A stretch of 64,000 nt of DNA from Chelatococcus sp. YT9 (lineage in GTDB: Bacteria > Pseudomonadota > Alphaproteobacteria > Rhizobiales > Beijerinckiaceae), in the NCBI RefSeq assembly GCF_018398315.1, contig NZ_JAHBRW010000002.1:1906637-1970636 (forward strand), written 5' to 3'. The translations under genes and the position numbers were made by a program. The notes below the pieces were generated by a model, which did not search any database, was not told the origin of the DNA, and was given only the letters and a program-made list of their open reading frames with translations. This document shows, piece by piece, positions 35,637 through 43,337 of this stretch (positions are counted from its first letter, which is position 1; each line of letters starts with the position of its first letter).

Positions 35637-36527
35637 TCATCGCGTTGTGCCGGGATCATCCACATAGCGCTTTTCAAGACCGTCCCAATAGGACTTGCGC
35701 ACCACGTTCTGCCGATCCTCAAAAGTCGCCAGCCGATGAAGCAGTGTCTCTACACCCCCTTCCGTGCGAATTCCTGATAAAACATCGCGAATAGCCACGA
35801 TCGAAGCCTGGAGCGCCGCGTTGGCATAAAGAACGAGCGAAAACCCGATGTCCCTCAACGCGGCTTGAGAGAGAAGCGGCGTTTTGCCGCCAATCACCAG
35901 GTTGATGACTTGAGGGGCCGGGAGGCGTTTCACGATCTCCCGCAGCTGGGCCTCGCTTGTCGGGGCCTCGACGAATGTAATATCAGCGCCCGCCTCGATA
36001 TAGGCTGCGGCTCGGTCCAGCGCTGCCTCGAGACCTTCAACGGCATAGGCGTCCGTTCTCGCGATAATCAGGAGGTCTTCCGTCGACCGGCTATCGACCG
36101 CCGCCTTGACCTTTTCACACATCTCGGCCTGCGGAATGACGGATTTGCCCGCGAAATGTCCGCAGCGCTTCGGAAACTCCTGGTCCTCGATCTGCAGGGC
36201 ATTGGCCCCGGCGCGCTCAAGCAAGCGGACCGTTCGGATCATGTTCAAGGGATTGCCGAAGCCCGTGTCGGCGTCAACGATGAGCGGCAGATCACAACAG
36301 TCGGAAATGGCCGCTACCGTATTCGCGACCTCCGTCACAGTCGTAAGGCCGATGTCGGGTACCCCGTAGCCGGTATTGGCAATGCCGGCTCCCGTGACAT
36401 AGACGGTTTCGTATCCAAGATCCTCCGCGATCCGCGCCGTGAGCGCGTTGGCAGCGCCAGGCGCGAGCAACGCCCGGCGTTCCTCCACGGCCCCGCGAAG
36501 TCTTCTTCCACGTTCAAGATGCGTCAT
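35637..36527 (-). CDS. Isocitrate lyase/PEP mutase family protein
   Basis: A 296-residue TIM-barrel protein with DADTGFGN near residues 85-92, the IEDQEFPKRCGH segment with Cys122, and ARTDAYAVEGLEAALDRAAA. These suit a C-C lyase of the 2,3-dimethylmalate lyase / methylisocitrate lyase / oxaloacetate decarboxylase group rather than a phosphonate mutase. It is about the same length as the PrpB-like protein at 12935 but clearly a different paralogue. It converges on the Pot-type operon and diverges from a GntR/FCD gene, so it is probably controlled by that regulator. Confidence 0.85.
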   Translation of the reverse strand: MTHLERGRRLRGAVEERRALLAPGAANALTARIAEDLGYETVYVTGAGIANTGYGVPDIGLTTVTEVANTVAAISDCCDLPLIVDADTGFGNPLNMIRTVRLLERAGANALQIEDQEFPKRCGHFAGKSVIPQAEMCEKVKAAVDSRSTEDLLIIARTDAYAVEGLEAALDRAAAYIEAGADITFVEAPTSEAQLREIVKRLPAPQVINLVIGGKTPLLSQAALRDIGFSLVLYANAALQASIVAIRDVLSGIRTEGGVETLLHRLATFEDRQNVVRKSYWDGLEKRYVDDPGTTR

Positions 36528-36585
36528 GCGCCTGTCGCCTGTGCCTAATCACCATTCCAGGTCAACTTTCTGAACCATCGGACAT

Positions 36586-36694
36586 TTTGTCAACAAATTT
36601 GCCTAGCATGCCGCTTTCTCTCGGGAATTTGTGCCATGCCACGCATTTCTGTCGACAGTAATGCTTGTCAGCCTTCGGCTGCTGATTGTCGACA
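36586..36694. promoter_or_regulatory. Palindromes in front of GntR gene
   Basis: TTTGTCAACAAA at 36586-36597 and two copies of the perfect palindrome TGTCGACA at 36650-36657 and 36687-36694 lie in the 196-bp divergent gap. FCD-type GntR proteins commonly bind short palindromes of TTGTnnACAA or GTCGAC type, so these are operator candidates for both flanking genes. Confidence 0.45.
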
Positions 36695-36723
36695 TCTCAT
36701 TGGCGTTCCCCTAAATTCCCGGC

Positions 36724-37464
36724 ATGGACGACACTGTGGGCAGCATGTTTTCGGACGACGCGGATGACGACGGGCAAACATTATCAGATCGGGCCTTCCG
36801 CCAGATCAGTGACGCAATCGTGCGCGGCGAGATCGAGCCTGGAGCAAAGCTGAGCGAGCCTGATTTATCGCGCCGTCTCGGCGTCAGTCGCGGGCCCCTG
36901 CGCGAGGCGATCAGACGCTTGGAAGAGCGACGCCTCGTGACCCGCTCACCGCGCCTCGGAGCTCGCGTCGTCGTCATCACCCCAGAGATGATCAGCGAAA
37001 CTTTCGCCATCCGTGAAGTTCTCGAGGGCCTGGCGGCACGCGAGGCGGCGGCGCGGATCACAGACGTCCAGGTGGACGAGCTCTACGCCATGCTCCAGAC
37101 GCACGAAGTACAGCTCGATCTGGATTCAAGAGCCTATGTTCAGAACGGCGCCGACGAGGACTTCCATTTCGCGATCGTGCGCTATAGTGGGAGCGCGAGC
37201 CTTTTTCATCTCTTATGCGATGAATACTACCAGTTGATCCGTCTTTACCGGTATCAGCACGCTATCGTAAGCGGACGCGCGCAGCGTGCGTTCATCGAGC
37301 ACCAGCGTATCGCAGCCGCGATTGCTGACCGTGATGCGGATTTGGCGGAGATGTTGATGCGCAGGCATATCCAGGCTTCGCGTGCCAACATGGAGAAGGC
37401 TCTCGCGGCTCGTGCGGAACACGTTGGAGACAAAGCTTCGACACCACGACGGCGCAAGAGCTAA
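36724..37464 (+). CDS. GntR-family regulator with FCD domain
   Basis: A 246-residue protein. The winged helix spans LSDRAFRQISDAIVRGEIEP through LSRRLGVSRGPLREAIRRLE and LVTRSPRLGARVVVIT. The all-helical FCD effector domain follows from about residue 95 (ETFAIREVLEGLAAREAAAR) with the metal-site type Asp/His pattern (DEDFHFAIVRYSGS, HQRIAAAIADRD). No strong ribosome site precedes the ATG, so a leaderless or alternative start is possible. FCD regulators sense organic or sugar acids; the divergent lyase gene is the obvious target. Confidence 0.9.
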   Translation: MDDTVGSMFSDDADDDGQTLSDRAFRQISDAIVRGEIEPGAKLSEPDLSRRLGVSRGPLREAIRRLEERRLVTRSPRLGARVVVITPEMISETFAIREVLEGLAAREAAARITDVQVDELYAMLQTHEVQLDLDSRAYVQNGADEDFHFAIVRYSGSASLFHLLCDEYYQLIRLYRYQHAIVSGRAQRAFIEHQRIAAAIADRDADLAEMLMRRHIQASRANMEKALAARAEHVGDKASTPRRRKS

Positions 37465-37618
37465 TCTCAAGTGAGACACCTGCGGTGCAGTCTTCAGGCC
37501 GCGGGGCTCGCCGACCGAGCCATCAAGCCGCCAGCGAGGGGATGCGTCCGGGCGCTTCGGACCGATGTCGGCACGCCGATCCTGTGCTAACCGAACACTC
37601 TGTCGAGACCATATGTGT

Positions 37619-37650
37619 CGCGCCGCATCACAGACCTGTGACGCGGCGCG
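37619..37650. terminator. Strong hairpin between convergent genes
   Basis: An 8-bp stem CGCGCCGC/GCGGCGCG, one A-C mismatch and a further 5-bp stem TCACA/TGTGA close a 4-nt loop. It lies in the 264-bp gap where the GntR gene and the MFS gene converge. No T-tract follows, so it may be a bidirectional terminator of the Rho-assisted kind or a stability hairpin. Nothing else coding was recognised in 37465-37728. Confidence 0.45.
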
Positions 37651-37728
37651 CGGATTTCAAACGGATCCCAAGGAGGAAGACCAGTTCCTCCCGGTCGCTT
37701 TGCGAACCCGTGAGGGCTCACGTGCCGC

Positions 37729-39066
37729 TCATCGGCGAGAGGCGGCAAGTAATGGCAGCGGCTCGGCCCGGCCCACGATAAAAGCATAGGAAAATGCGCC
37801 GAGAACCGCGAAGCCCGCCGCCACCGCAAAGGACGGCGTGTAGTCTCCATGGAACTTGTCGAGCAGGAATCCAAACATGAACGGGCTGACGATGCCGGCG
37901 ATATTGGACGCGAAGTTCTGGATACCACCGATCGAGGCGACGTGGTGTGAGCTCGGCGCCACATCGGCCGGCAGCGACCAGATGCCGGTCGCGGCGACGG
38001 CGAGGCTGCTGTAGGAAATGGCGAGGAAGAACAGCGCCATATAGATCGAAGACGCAAAGGCAGCGGGCAGGATGGCCGCCCCGCCCAGCAGTCCGCCCAC
38101 CATCACGACCTTGCGCACCACGGTGACATTGGCGCCGCCCCGGATGAGACGGTCGGCGTAGGCGCCGGCCGCCCATGCCGCCACGACCGCTGCAAGCCCG
38201 GGTAGCATGCCGAGCGTGCCGAGCTGTGCCAGATTGAGACCTCGGGCGTTCTTGAGATAGTCGGGGAACCAGGTCAGGAAGAAGTAGATGACGAAGTTCA
38301 GGCAGAAGAAGCCTAGCATCATCCCCCAGACCGTGCGGTAGCGGAACAATTGGGACCAGCGGATCTTGGCGGCCTCGCTGTCGTCGCTCGCCTCGCTCCG
38401 GCTGCCGTTCTCGGCGATATACTGGCGCTCAAGATCATTGGCAGATGAATGCTCGGTTGGATCGCGATAGTACCAATACCAGACGCCGGCCCAGATGAGA
38501 CCAACCACACCCAGAACGACGAAGGAGTAGTGCCACGTGGTCAGGGCGATCAGGCTGGTCACGATCGGAAGCGACAGGACCGTCCCCACGCGCGAGCCGG
38601 AATCGATCACCGCCGTTGAGAATGCGCGCTCGCCGACCGGAAACCAGCGGGAAGCAGCCTTTGTGGCGCTCGGATAGGCCGGCGCCTCACCGGCGCCCAG
38701 CATGAAGCGGAAGGCGAAGAACCCCCAGAAGCTCTTGGCGAGCGGCGTCAACGCGGTGAAGATCGACCACCAGATCGCTGCGAGCGTGAAAGCCCGGCGC
38801 GATCCGACCTTGTCCGTGAACCAGCCGGCCAGCAGCATCATGCCGTCGTAGGCCCAGAAGAAAGCCCCCAGAATAAGGCCTTTTTCGGTGTTCGAGAGAT
38901 TGAGCTGGAGCTCGGCGTCGATATAAGGCAGGGCCACGCTCATATTGGCCCTGTCGAGATAGTTGATGACAAGCCCAAAGAAACACAACGTCAATATGAC
39001 GTAGCGAATCCGCGTGGCGCCGGCAGGCGCTTTGGCGCTGCCCCTGGCGGGTGCGACATGCTTCAT
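37729..39066 (-). CDS. MFS transporter, anion:cation symporter (ACS) type
   Basis: From ATG 39066 (GGGAGC upstream) the protein has 445 residues and about 12 hydrophobic helices. The start RIRYVILTLCFFGLVINYLD followed by RANMSVALPYI is the hallmark of the ACS family of hexuronate, galactonate, glucarate and phthalate symporters, and GWFTDKVGSRRAF is the conserved loop 2-3. It sits 132 bp downstream of the fuconate dehydratase gene on the same strand, which points to uptake of a sugar acid such as L-fuconate or a related aldonate. Confidence 0.91.
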   Translation of the reverse strand: MKHVAPARGSAKAPAGATRIRYVILTLCFFGLVINYLDRANMSVALPYIDAELQLNLSNTEKGLILGAFFWAYDGMMLLAGWFTDKVGSRRAFTLAAIWWSIFTALTPLAKSFWGFFAFRFMLGAGEAPAYPSATKAASRWFPVGERAFSTAVIDSGSRVGTVLSLPIVTSLIALTTWHYSFVVLGVVGLIWAGVWYWYYRDPTEHSSANDLERQYIAENGSRSEASDDSEAAKIRWSQLFRYRTVWGMMLGFFCLNFVIYFFLTWFPDYLKNARGLNLAQLGTLGMLPGLAAVVAAWAAGAYADRLIRGGANVTVVRKVVMVGGLLGGAAILPAAFASSIYMALFFLAISYSSLAVAATGIWSLPADVAPSSHHVASIGGIQNFASNIAGIVSPFMFGFLLDKFHGDYTPSFAVAAGFAVLGAFSYAFIVGRAEPLPLLAASRR

Positions 39067-39198
39067 GAGAAGCTCCCTTGAGTATTTCCTATGACCCTCG
39101 CCAGCTCTTGGTGACCGGCCCACGCCGGCCACCGCGATGTCTTGCAACGAGGGAATTCATTGTGCCTGCAAGCCAAAAAAACGGTCCGTCGGAAGCCG

Positions 39199-40476
39199 TC
39201 AGCCTCCGAAACGATAGTTCTCAAGGCTCTCAGGCTTCATCTCGATCGAAAACCCAGGCGCGCTCGGCGGCATATAGGCCGCATCGCGCACGACACACGG
39301 ATCCTTGAAGTGCTCGTGCAGATGATCGACATATTCAATGACCCGCCCTTCGCGCGTGCCCGCGACACAGACGAAGTCGATCATCGACAAGTGTTGCACG
39401 TATTCACACAAGCCGACACCACCCGCGTGCGGACAAACGGGCAGGCCGTATTTGGCGGCCATCAGTAGAATGGCCAGAACTTCGTTCACGCCGCCGAGGC
39501 GGCACGAGTCGATCTGCACCACGTCGATCGCGCCGCGCATGATGAACTGCTTGAACATGATGCGGTTCTGGCACATCTCGCCGGTCGCCACCTTGACCGG
39601 GTCGACCCCTTCTCGAATTTTCCGGTGGCCCTCGATATCGTCGGGACTCGTTGGCTCCTCGATGAACCAGGGCTGAGCAAACGCCAGCTGGCGGACGTGC
39701 TCGATAGCCTCGCCTACCTCCCAGACCTGGTTGGCGTCAATCATCAATTGCCGGTCCGGCCCGATGACCTCCCGCGCGATGCGCAGGCGACGCTTGTCGT
39801 CCTCGATATCCCGGCCAACCTTTAGCTTCACATGGTTGAAGCCTTGGTCGACGGCCTCCTGGCACAATCGACGCAACTTCTCGTCATCATAGCCGAGCCA
39901 GCCGGCCGAAGTCGTGTAGCAGGGATAGCCTTCACGTTCGAGAACGGCGATCCGCTCCGCCTTCCCGGGTTCCTTCTCCCGAAGCATGGCCAAGGCCTCG
40001 TCAGGCGTAATGCAATCCGTAAGGTAGCGGAAATCAATGGTCCGGACGAACTCCTCCGGCGTCATATCGGCAACGAGGCGCCACACCGGCTTGCCCGCCA
40101 TCTTGGCGATGAGGTCCCACATGGCATTGACGACAGCCCCAGTGGCGAGATGGATAGCCCCCTTGTCCGGGCCGATCCAGCGCAGCTGACTGTCGGATGT
40201 GACATGCCGCCAGAAAGAACCGAGGTCCGCCTGCACATCCTCGAGCGACAGTCCAACGACGAGATGCGCCATGGCCTTAATCGCGGCGCAGCAAATTTCG
40301 TTACCCCGGCCGATGGTGAACGTCAGTCCATGGCCCTCGAGGTCAGGACGGTCCGTCTTCAGAATAACGTAGGCCGCGGAATAGTCCGGATCGGGATTCA
40401 TGGCATCCGATCCATCGAGGTGCTGGGAAGTCGGAAAGCGAAGATCAAGCACCTTGAGGTCGACGATCTTGGTCAT
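39199..40476 (-). CDS. L-fuconate dehydratase (enolase superfamily)
   Basis: The ATG at 40476, with CGGAG 9-10 nt upstream, gives 425 residues, close to characterised L-fuconate dehydratases. The catalytic set expected for the mandelate-racemase group is present: Lys217/Lys219 in HVKLKVGRD, metal ligands Asp247 (MIDANQ), Glu273 or Glu274 (FIEEP) and Glu300 (ATGEM), Asp323 (QIDSCRLGG) and His350 (CPHAGGVGL). It removes water from L-fuconate to give 2-keto-3-deoxy-L-fuconate; D-arabinonate and similar acids are often also accepted. No downstream enzymes of the fucose pathway are adjacent, but SDRs elsewhere in the window could supply later steps. Confidence 0.92.
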   Translation of the reverse strand: MTKIVDLKVLDLRFPTSQHLDGSDAMNPDPDYSAAYVILKTDRPDLEGHGLTFTIGRGNEICCAAIKAMAHLVVGLSLEDVQADLGSFWRHVTSDSQLRWIGPDKGAIHLATGAVVNAMWDLIAKMAGKPVWRLVADMTPEEFVRTIDFRYLTDCITPDEALAMLREKEPGKAERIAVLEREGYPCYTTSAGWLGYDDEKLRRLCQEAVDQGFNHVKLKVGRDIEDDKRRLRIAREVIGPDRQLMIDANQVWEVGEAIEHVRQLAFAQPWFIEEPTSPDDIEGHRKIREGVDPVKVATGEMCQNRIMFKQFIMRGAIDVVQIDSCRLGGVNEVLAILLMAAKYGLPVCPHAGGVGLCEYVQHLSMIDFVCVAGTREGRVIEYVDHLHEHFKDPCVVRDAAYMPPSAPGFSIEMKPESLENYRFGG

Positions 40477-40649
40477 GACGATTCTCCGATACGGCGCCGG
40501 AGTGCGCCGATCACGCACGCAAAGCAAGGCTCCCGACCATCATCAGCTAGGCCAAACAGGCCATATCGCGCTCATGAGAATGCGCTTCTCGTTTAGGTAC
40601 ACGGTACCGCCTCCCTTACAAGCACGCATCATCGTCGTTGACGGACCAA

Positions 40650-40670
40650 ATATGAACATTATATTCATAT
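40650..40670. promoter_or_regulatory. Perfect palindromic operator candidate
   Basis: ATATGAA at 40650-40656 and TTCATAT at 40664-40670 form a perfect 7-bp inverted repeat around a 7-nt AT-rich centre. It lies between the divergent fuconate dehydratase and IclR genes and touches the most upstream possible start codon of the latter. This is a typical IclR-type arrangement. Confidence 0.55.
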
Positions 40671-41493
40671 GTCAATAAACGACCGCGCCTACGACGTGCG
40701 AGGGGGGACCGGGTTGACAAGCGCCATCGACGATTCCAGCAAGACGATGAGCCGTGAGGAGCTCTATCGCGCACCGGCGCTCGACAAGGGCCTCGATATT
40801 CTGGAACTGCTGGCCTCGCGCTCCGATGCGCTGACCCGAGCGGAAATCGTCAAGGAGCTGGGTCGCGGCGCGAGCGAGATCTACCGGATGCTCGAGCGGC
40901 TGGTCGCCCGGGGATACGTCTACCGATCAGTTGAGGGAGATCGGTTCTCACTGAGTATGAAACTCTTCGTGCTTGGCCAGCACCATCCGCCTCTGCGGCG
41001 CCTCACGTCACGCGCGGCTCCCATGATGGATGCGTTCGCGCTGGAGGCCGGCCAGTCCTGCCATCTTGTGGTGCGAGAGCGCGACGCCGCCGTCGTCGTA
41101 GCCAATGCAGCCGCGTCGGGTGACTGGGTATTCACCGTCCGTGTCGGCACTCCGATCGATCTGCTGGCGACGAGTTCAGGCCAACTTTTCCTCGCCTTCC
41201 AGGACCACCAGTCCCGATCGGAGCTTGTTGCGCATTGGAGGGGCACGGAAAGAGAAGACGCCTTCCGCAAGCTCGAACCGCTGTTGAGCGACTATCACGA
41301 GGCGGGTTATCGCATCGACAAGAGCCAGCAGATATTCGGCGTGAGTGACATCAGCGTGCCCATCCTTTCGTCGGAGGGTCATGCGATTGCAATACTGACT
41401 TGTCCCTACATCCAGAGGATGGGCGAGCAGCCTGCCGATATGCAGCGCACACTCGCAATGCTGCAGGGCGTCGCCCGCGAGCTCAGCGTATAG
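40669..41493 (+). CDS. IclR-family transcriptional regulator
   Basis: The frame from ATG 40669 gives 274 residues, but that codon overlaps the palindrome. A TTG at 40714, preceded by AGGGGGG at 40701-40707, or the ATG at 40747 may be the real start; conserved sequence begins only near residue 34. The winged helix covers APALDKGLDILELLASRSDA to LGRGASEIYRMLERLVARGY, and the effector domain includes GQSCHLVVRERDAAVVVANA and GTPIDLLATSSGQLFLAFQ. It diverges from the fuconate dehydratase/MFS pair and probably represses it until a sugar acid is present. Confidence 0.88.
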   Translation: MSINDRAYDVRGGTGLTSAIDDSSKTMSREELYRAPALDKGLDILELLASRSDALTRAEIVKELGRGASEIYRMLERLVARGYVYRSVEGDRFSLSMKLFVLGQHHPPLRRLTSRAAPMMDAFALEAGQSCHLVVRERDAAVVVANAAASGDWVFTVRVGTPIDLLATSSGQLFLAFQDHQSRSELVAHWRGTEREDAFRKLEPLLSDYHEAGYRIDKSQQIFGVSDISVPILSSEGHAIAILTCPYIQRMGEQPADMQRTLAMLQGVARELSV

Positions 41494-41586
41494 AGAATTG
41501 GCGGAAAGGCGGGGCACGCCCAGCCGCATCCTCCCCGTACATTCACGCCGCGCTCGCCGGCAATCATAGGCACAACTGCGTCCGAT

Positions 41587-41976
41587 TCAGGCGCCGCCCT
41601 GCCCCGCAGCGCAGAGCATGATCATCTCGACTTTGAGATCGGGGCTCGCCAGTCTGGCCTCGAAACACGCCCGGGCCGGAGGCGTGACGTCTGCGACCCA
41701 CTCGTCCCACACGGCATTCACCGCGTCCTTGTCATTCATATCGGCGACGATGATCGCGACGAACAGGAGCTTGTCTTTGCCGCTGCCGATCTCGGCGAGC
41801 CTGCCCTCAGCCTTCGCGAACAGCTGGCGCGCCTGGTCTCCCGCGGGTAACGTACCGTCGTAAGGCGCCTGCGGCGTGACCGCGAAATACCCGACGCCAT
41901 TATGGGTCACGGCGATGCTCGCCCGTGCGCCGACGCCGAAATGCTGAACAAGATTGGATATATCGCTCGTCGTCAT
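41587..41976 (-). CDS. RidA (YjgF/YER057c/UK114) family protein
   Basis: A 129-residue single-domain protein. The family pattern includes NGVGYFAVTPQAPYDGTLPA, GDQARQLFAKAEGRLAE and the end PPARACFEARLASPDLKVEM; Arg102 corresponds to the catalytic Arg of RidA enamine/imine deaminases. It converges with the preceding IclR gene and lies 111 bp downstream of another IclR gene on its own strand. RidA-like proteins often accompany PLP or amide catabolism, which would suit the hydantoinase-type operon beyond, but linkage is indirect. Confidence 0.88.
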   Translation of the reverse strand: MTTSDISNLVQHFGVGARASIAVTHNGVGYFAVTPQAPYDGTLPAGDQARQLFAKAEGRLAEIGSGKDKLLFVAIIVADMNDKDAVNAVWDEWVADVTPPARACFEARLASPDLKVEMIMLCAAGQGGA

Positions 41977-42087
41977 CGTCTTCCTCTCTCAGCAGGCTGA
42001 CGCCCGGCGCCTGCCTGCAGCGCCCTCGTAGCTCAGGAACGAGCCGGTCTCAAGCTTCACAGGGCGAGACCGATTAGGCCGTCCGGT

Positions 42088-42897
42088 TCAAGGAGCGCGA
42101 TTGCCATGGCCAAGTTTGCCGGACAGCTCCCGCGCGCCTTCAACGACGATCTTGGCCAGCCTCATTTGCTGCTCCTCATCAAAGCGATATTTAGGAATTG
42201 CGATATTGAGGACCGTGGCAACCTTGCCGTTGAAATCATAGGCCGCCGCTGCGACGCCGCAGGATTCGAGTTCGTTCTCCTCGAAATTGAGCGCATAGCC
42301 GCTGTGCCGTATCCGGGCGATTTCAGCCGCCATCCTCTCGGGATCGACAATCGTATACTCGGTAAAGCGCTCAAGCGGCGCCGCCAGAATGGGGCGCACC
42401 TCACTGTCGGGAAGAAACGCCAGGAAGATTTTACCAACCGCTGTGGAGTGAGCAGGCACCGCCTTGCCGCGCCATGTGTAGTGCACAACGGTTCGCGTTC
42501 CCAGGACCTGCTCCACCATGACCGCTTCCTGCCCGTTCCAGAGGGCAAGACTGACCGTCTCGCCTGTCGTATTGGCGATACGCTCCAGCACCGGCCGGCC
42601 TATGGCGATAACATCCATCGCGCCGAGCATGGGCCCGGCGAGCGCGACGACCCCAAGCCCGAGACTGATCCGGCCGTGGGTAGCGTCGCGCTGAATGAAA
42701 TGATGATTTTCGAGGGTCCGGAGAAGACGCGAGACCGTGCTCTTGTGCAGGCCGATGCGCCGCGCGAGTTCGTTGACGCCCAGCGGTTCGGCACTCGTCG
42801 CGAGCGTTTTCAACACGGCCAAGGCATGATCGACCGCCGCGATGCTTTGGAATCCCCCCTGCCTCTCCGCCACCCTTCGATCCAAGCTGCCCTCCAT
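42088..42897 (-). CDS. IclR-family transcriptional regulator
   Basis: The ATG at 42897 has GAGAGG 9 nt upstream and gives 269 residues; an in-frame ATG at 42948 is less well placed. The winged helix is in VDHALAVLKTLATSAEPLGV and ELARRIGLHKSTVSRLLRTL. The effector domain contains TTGETVSLALWNGQEAVMVE, the TWRGKAVPAHSTAVGKIFLA switch region and FEENELESCGVAAAAYDFNG. It diverges from the liv/hyu operon starting at 43338 and is its likely regulator, probably acting at the palindromes around 42978-43004. Confidence 0.91.
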   Translation of the reverse strand: MEGSLDRRVAERQGGFQSIAAVDHALAVLKTLATSAEPLGVNELARRIGLHKSTVSRLLRTLENHHFIQRDATHGRISLGLGVVALAGPMLGAMDVIAIGRPVLERIANTTGETVSLALWNGQEAVMVEQVLGTRTVVHYTWRGKAVPAHSTAVGKIFLAFLPDSEVRPILAAPLERFTEYTIVDPERMAAEIARIRHSGYALNFEENELESCGVAAAAYDFNGKVATVLNIAIPKYRFDEEQQMRLAKIVVEGARELSGKLGHGNRAP

Positions 42898-43337
42898 TAA
42901 TGCCTCTCGCTTTTTGCATGGCAGCGCGAAAGTCACGTTGACAATCATTTTAGCTCTAGTTTAGATTTGTTGAAGACGCAACAGTGTTGCGAGTGTCGCA
43001 ACACCTAAGAATACTGCTGCAGCATCGAATGATCTGCAAGTAGATGAGCGCAGACGGGAACGATATTTCATTCGCTGTTCATTCGGATAAAGAAATCCGA
43101 CGTATTCTTTTAGCGTACACAGTCAATATCCGATCTTCCGGAATATTGTGATCTGGTGAATTGGTTTGAATTCTAGGTGGATTTTCGTGTCGTCGCGCCG
43201 ACGGAATTTTTTACACCCATACCGCGTTTGAGGCGAACTTATAAAGATACCATCGGCGTGAACTGACGGTCTTTGGGACCAAGCAACCAGACCACGGCGT
43301 GTGACAACCAGCCAGCCGACGAGAGAGATAACACCCG
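42898..43337. promoter_or_regulatory. 440-bp control region of the liv/hyu operon with IclR operator candidates
   Basis: No gene was found in this AT-richer gap. At 42984-43004 two perfect 9-bp arms, GTGTTGCGA and TCGCAACAC, flank a 3-nt spacer. Overlapping it, GCAAC and GTTGC with a 3-nt spacer lie at 42978-42990, so three half-sites alternate. Further down TTCATTCG occurs at 43067-43074 and again at 43078-43085, 11 bp apart, one helical turn. The first set is an excellent IclR operator candidate; the second could be an activator site. Clear -35/-10 boxes were not identified. Confidence 0.6.

Noticed and set aside
37485-37781. 98-residue plus-strand frame in the GntR/MFS convergent gap
   Set aside because: It runs into the opposite-strand MFS gene, is rich in Arg/Ser/Pro as expected from a shadow frame, and lacks a ribosome site.
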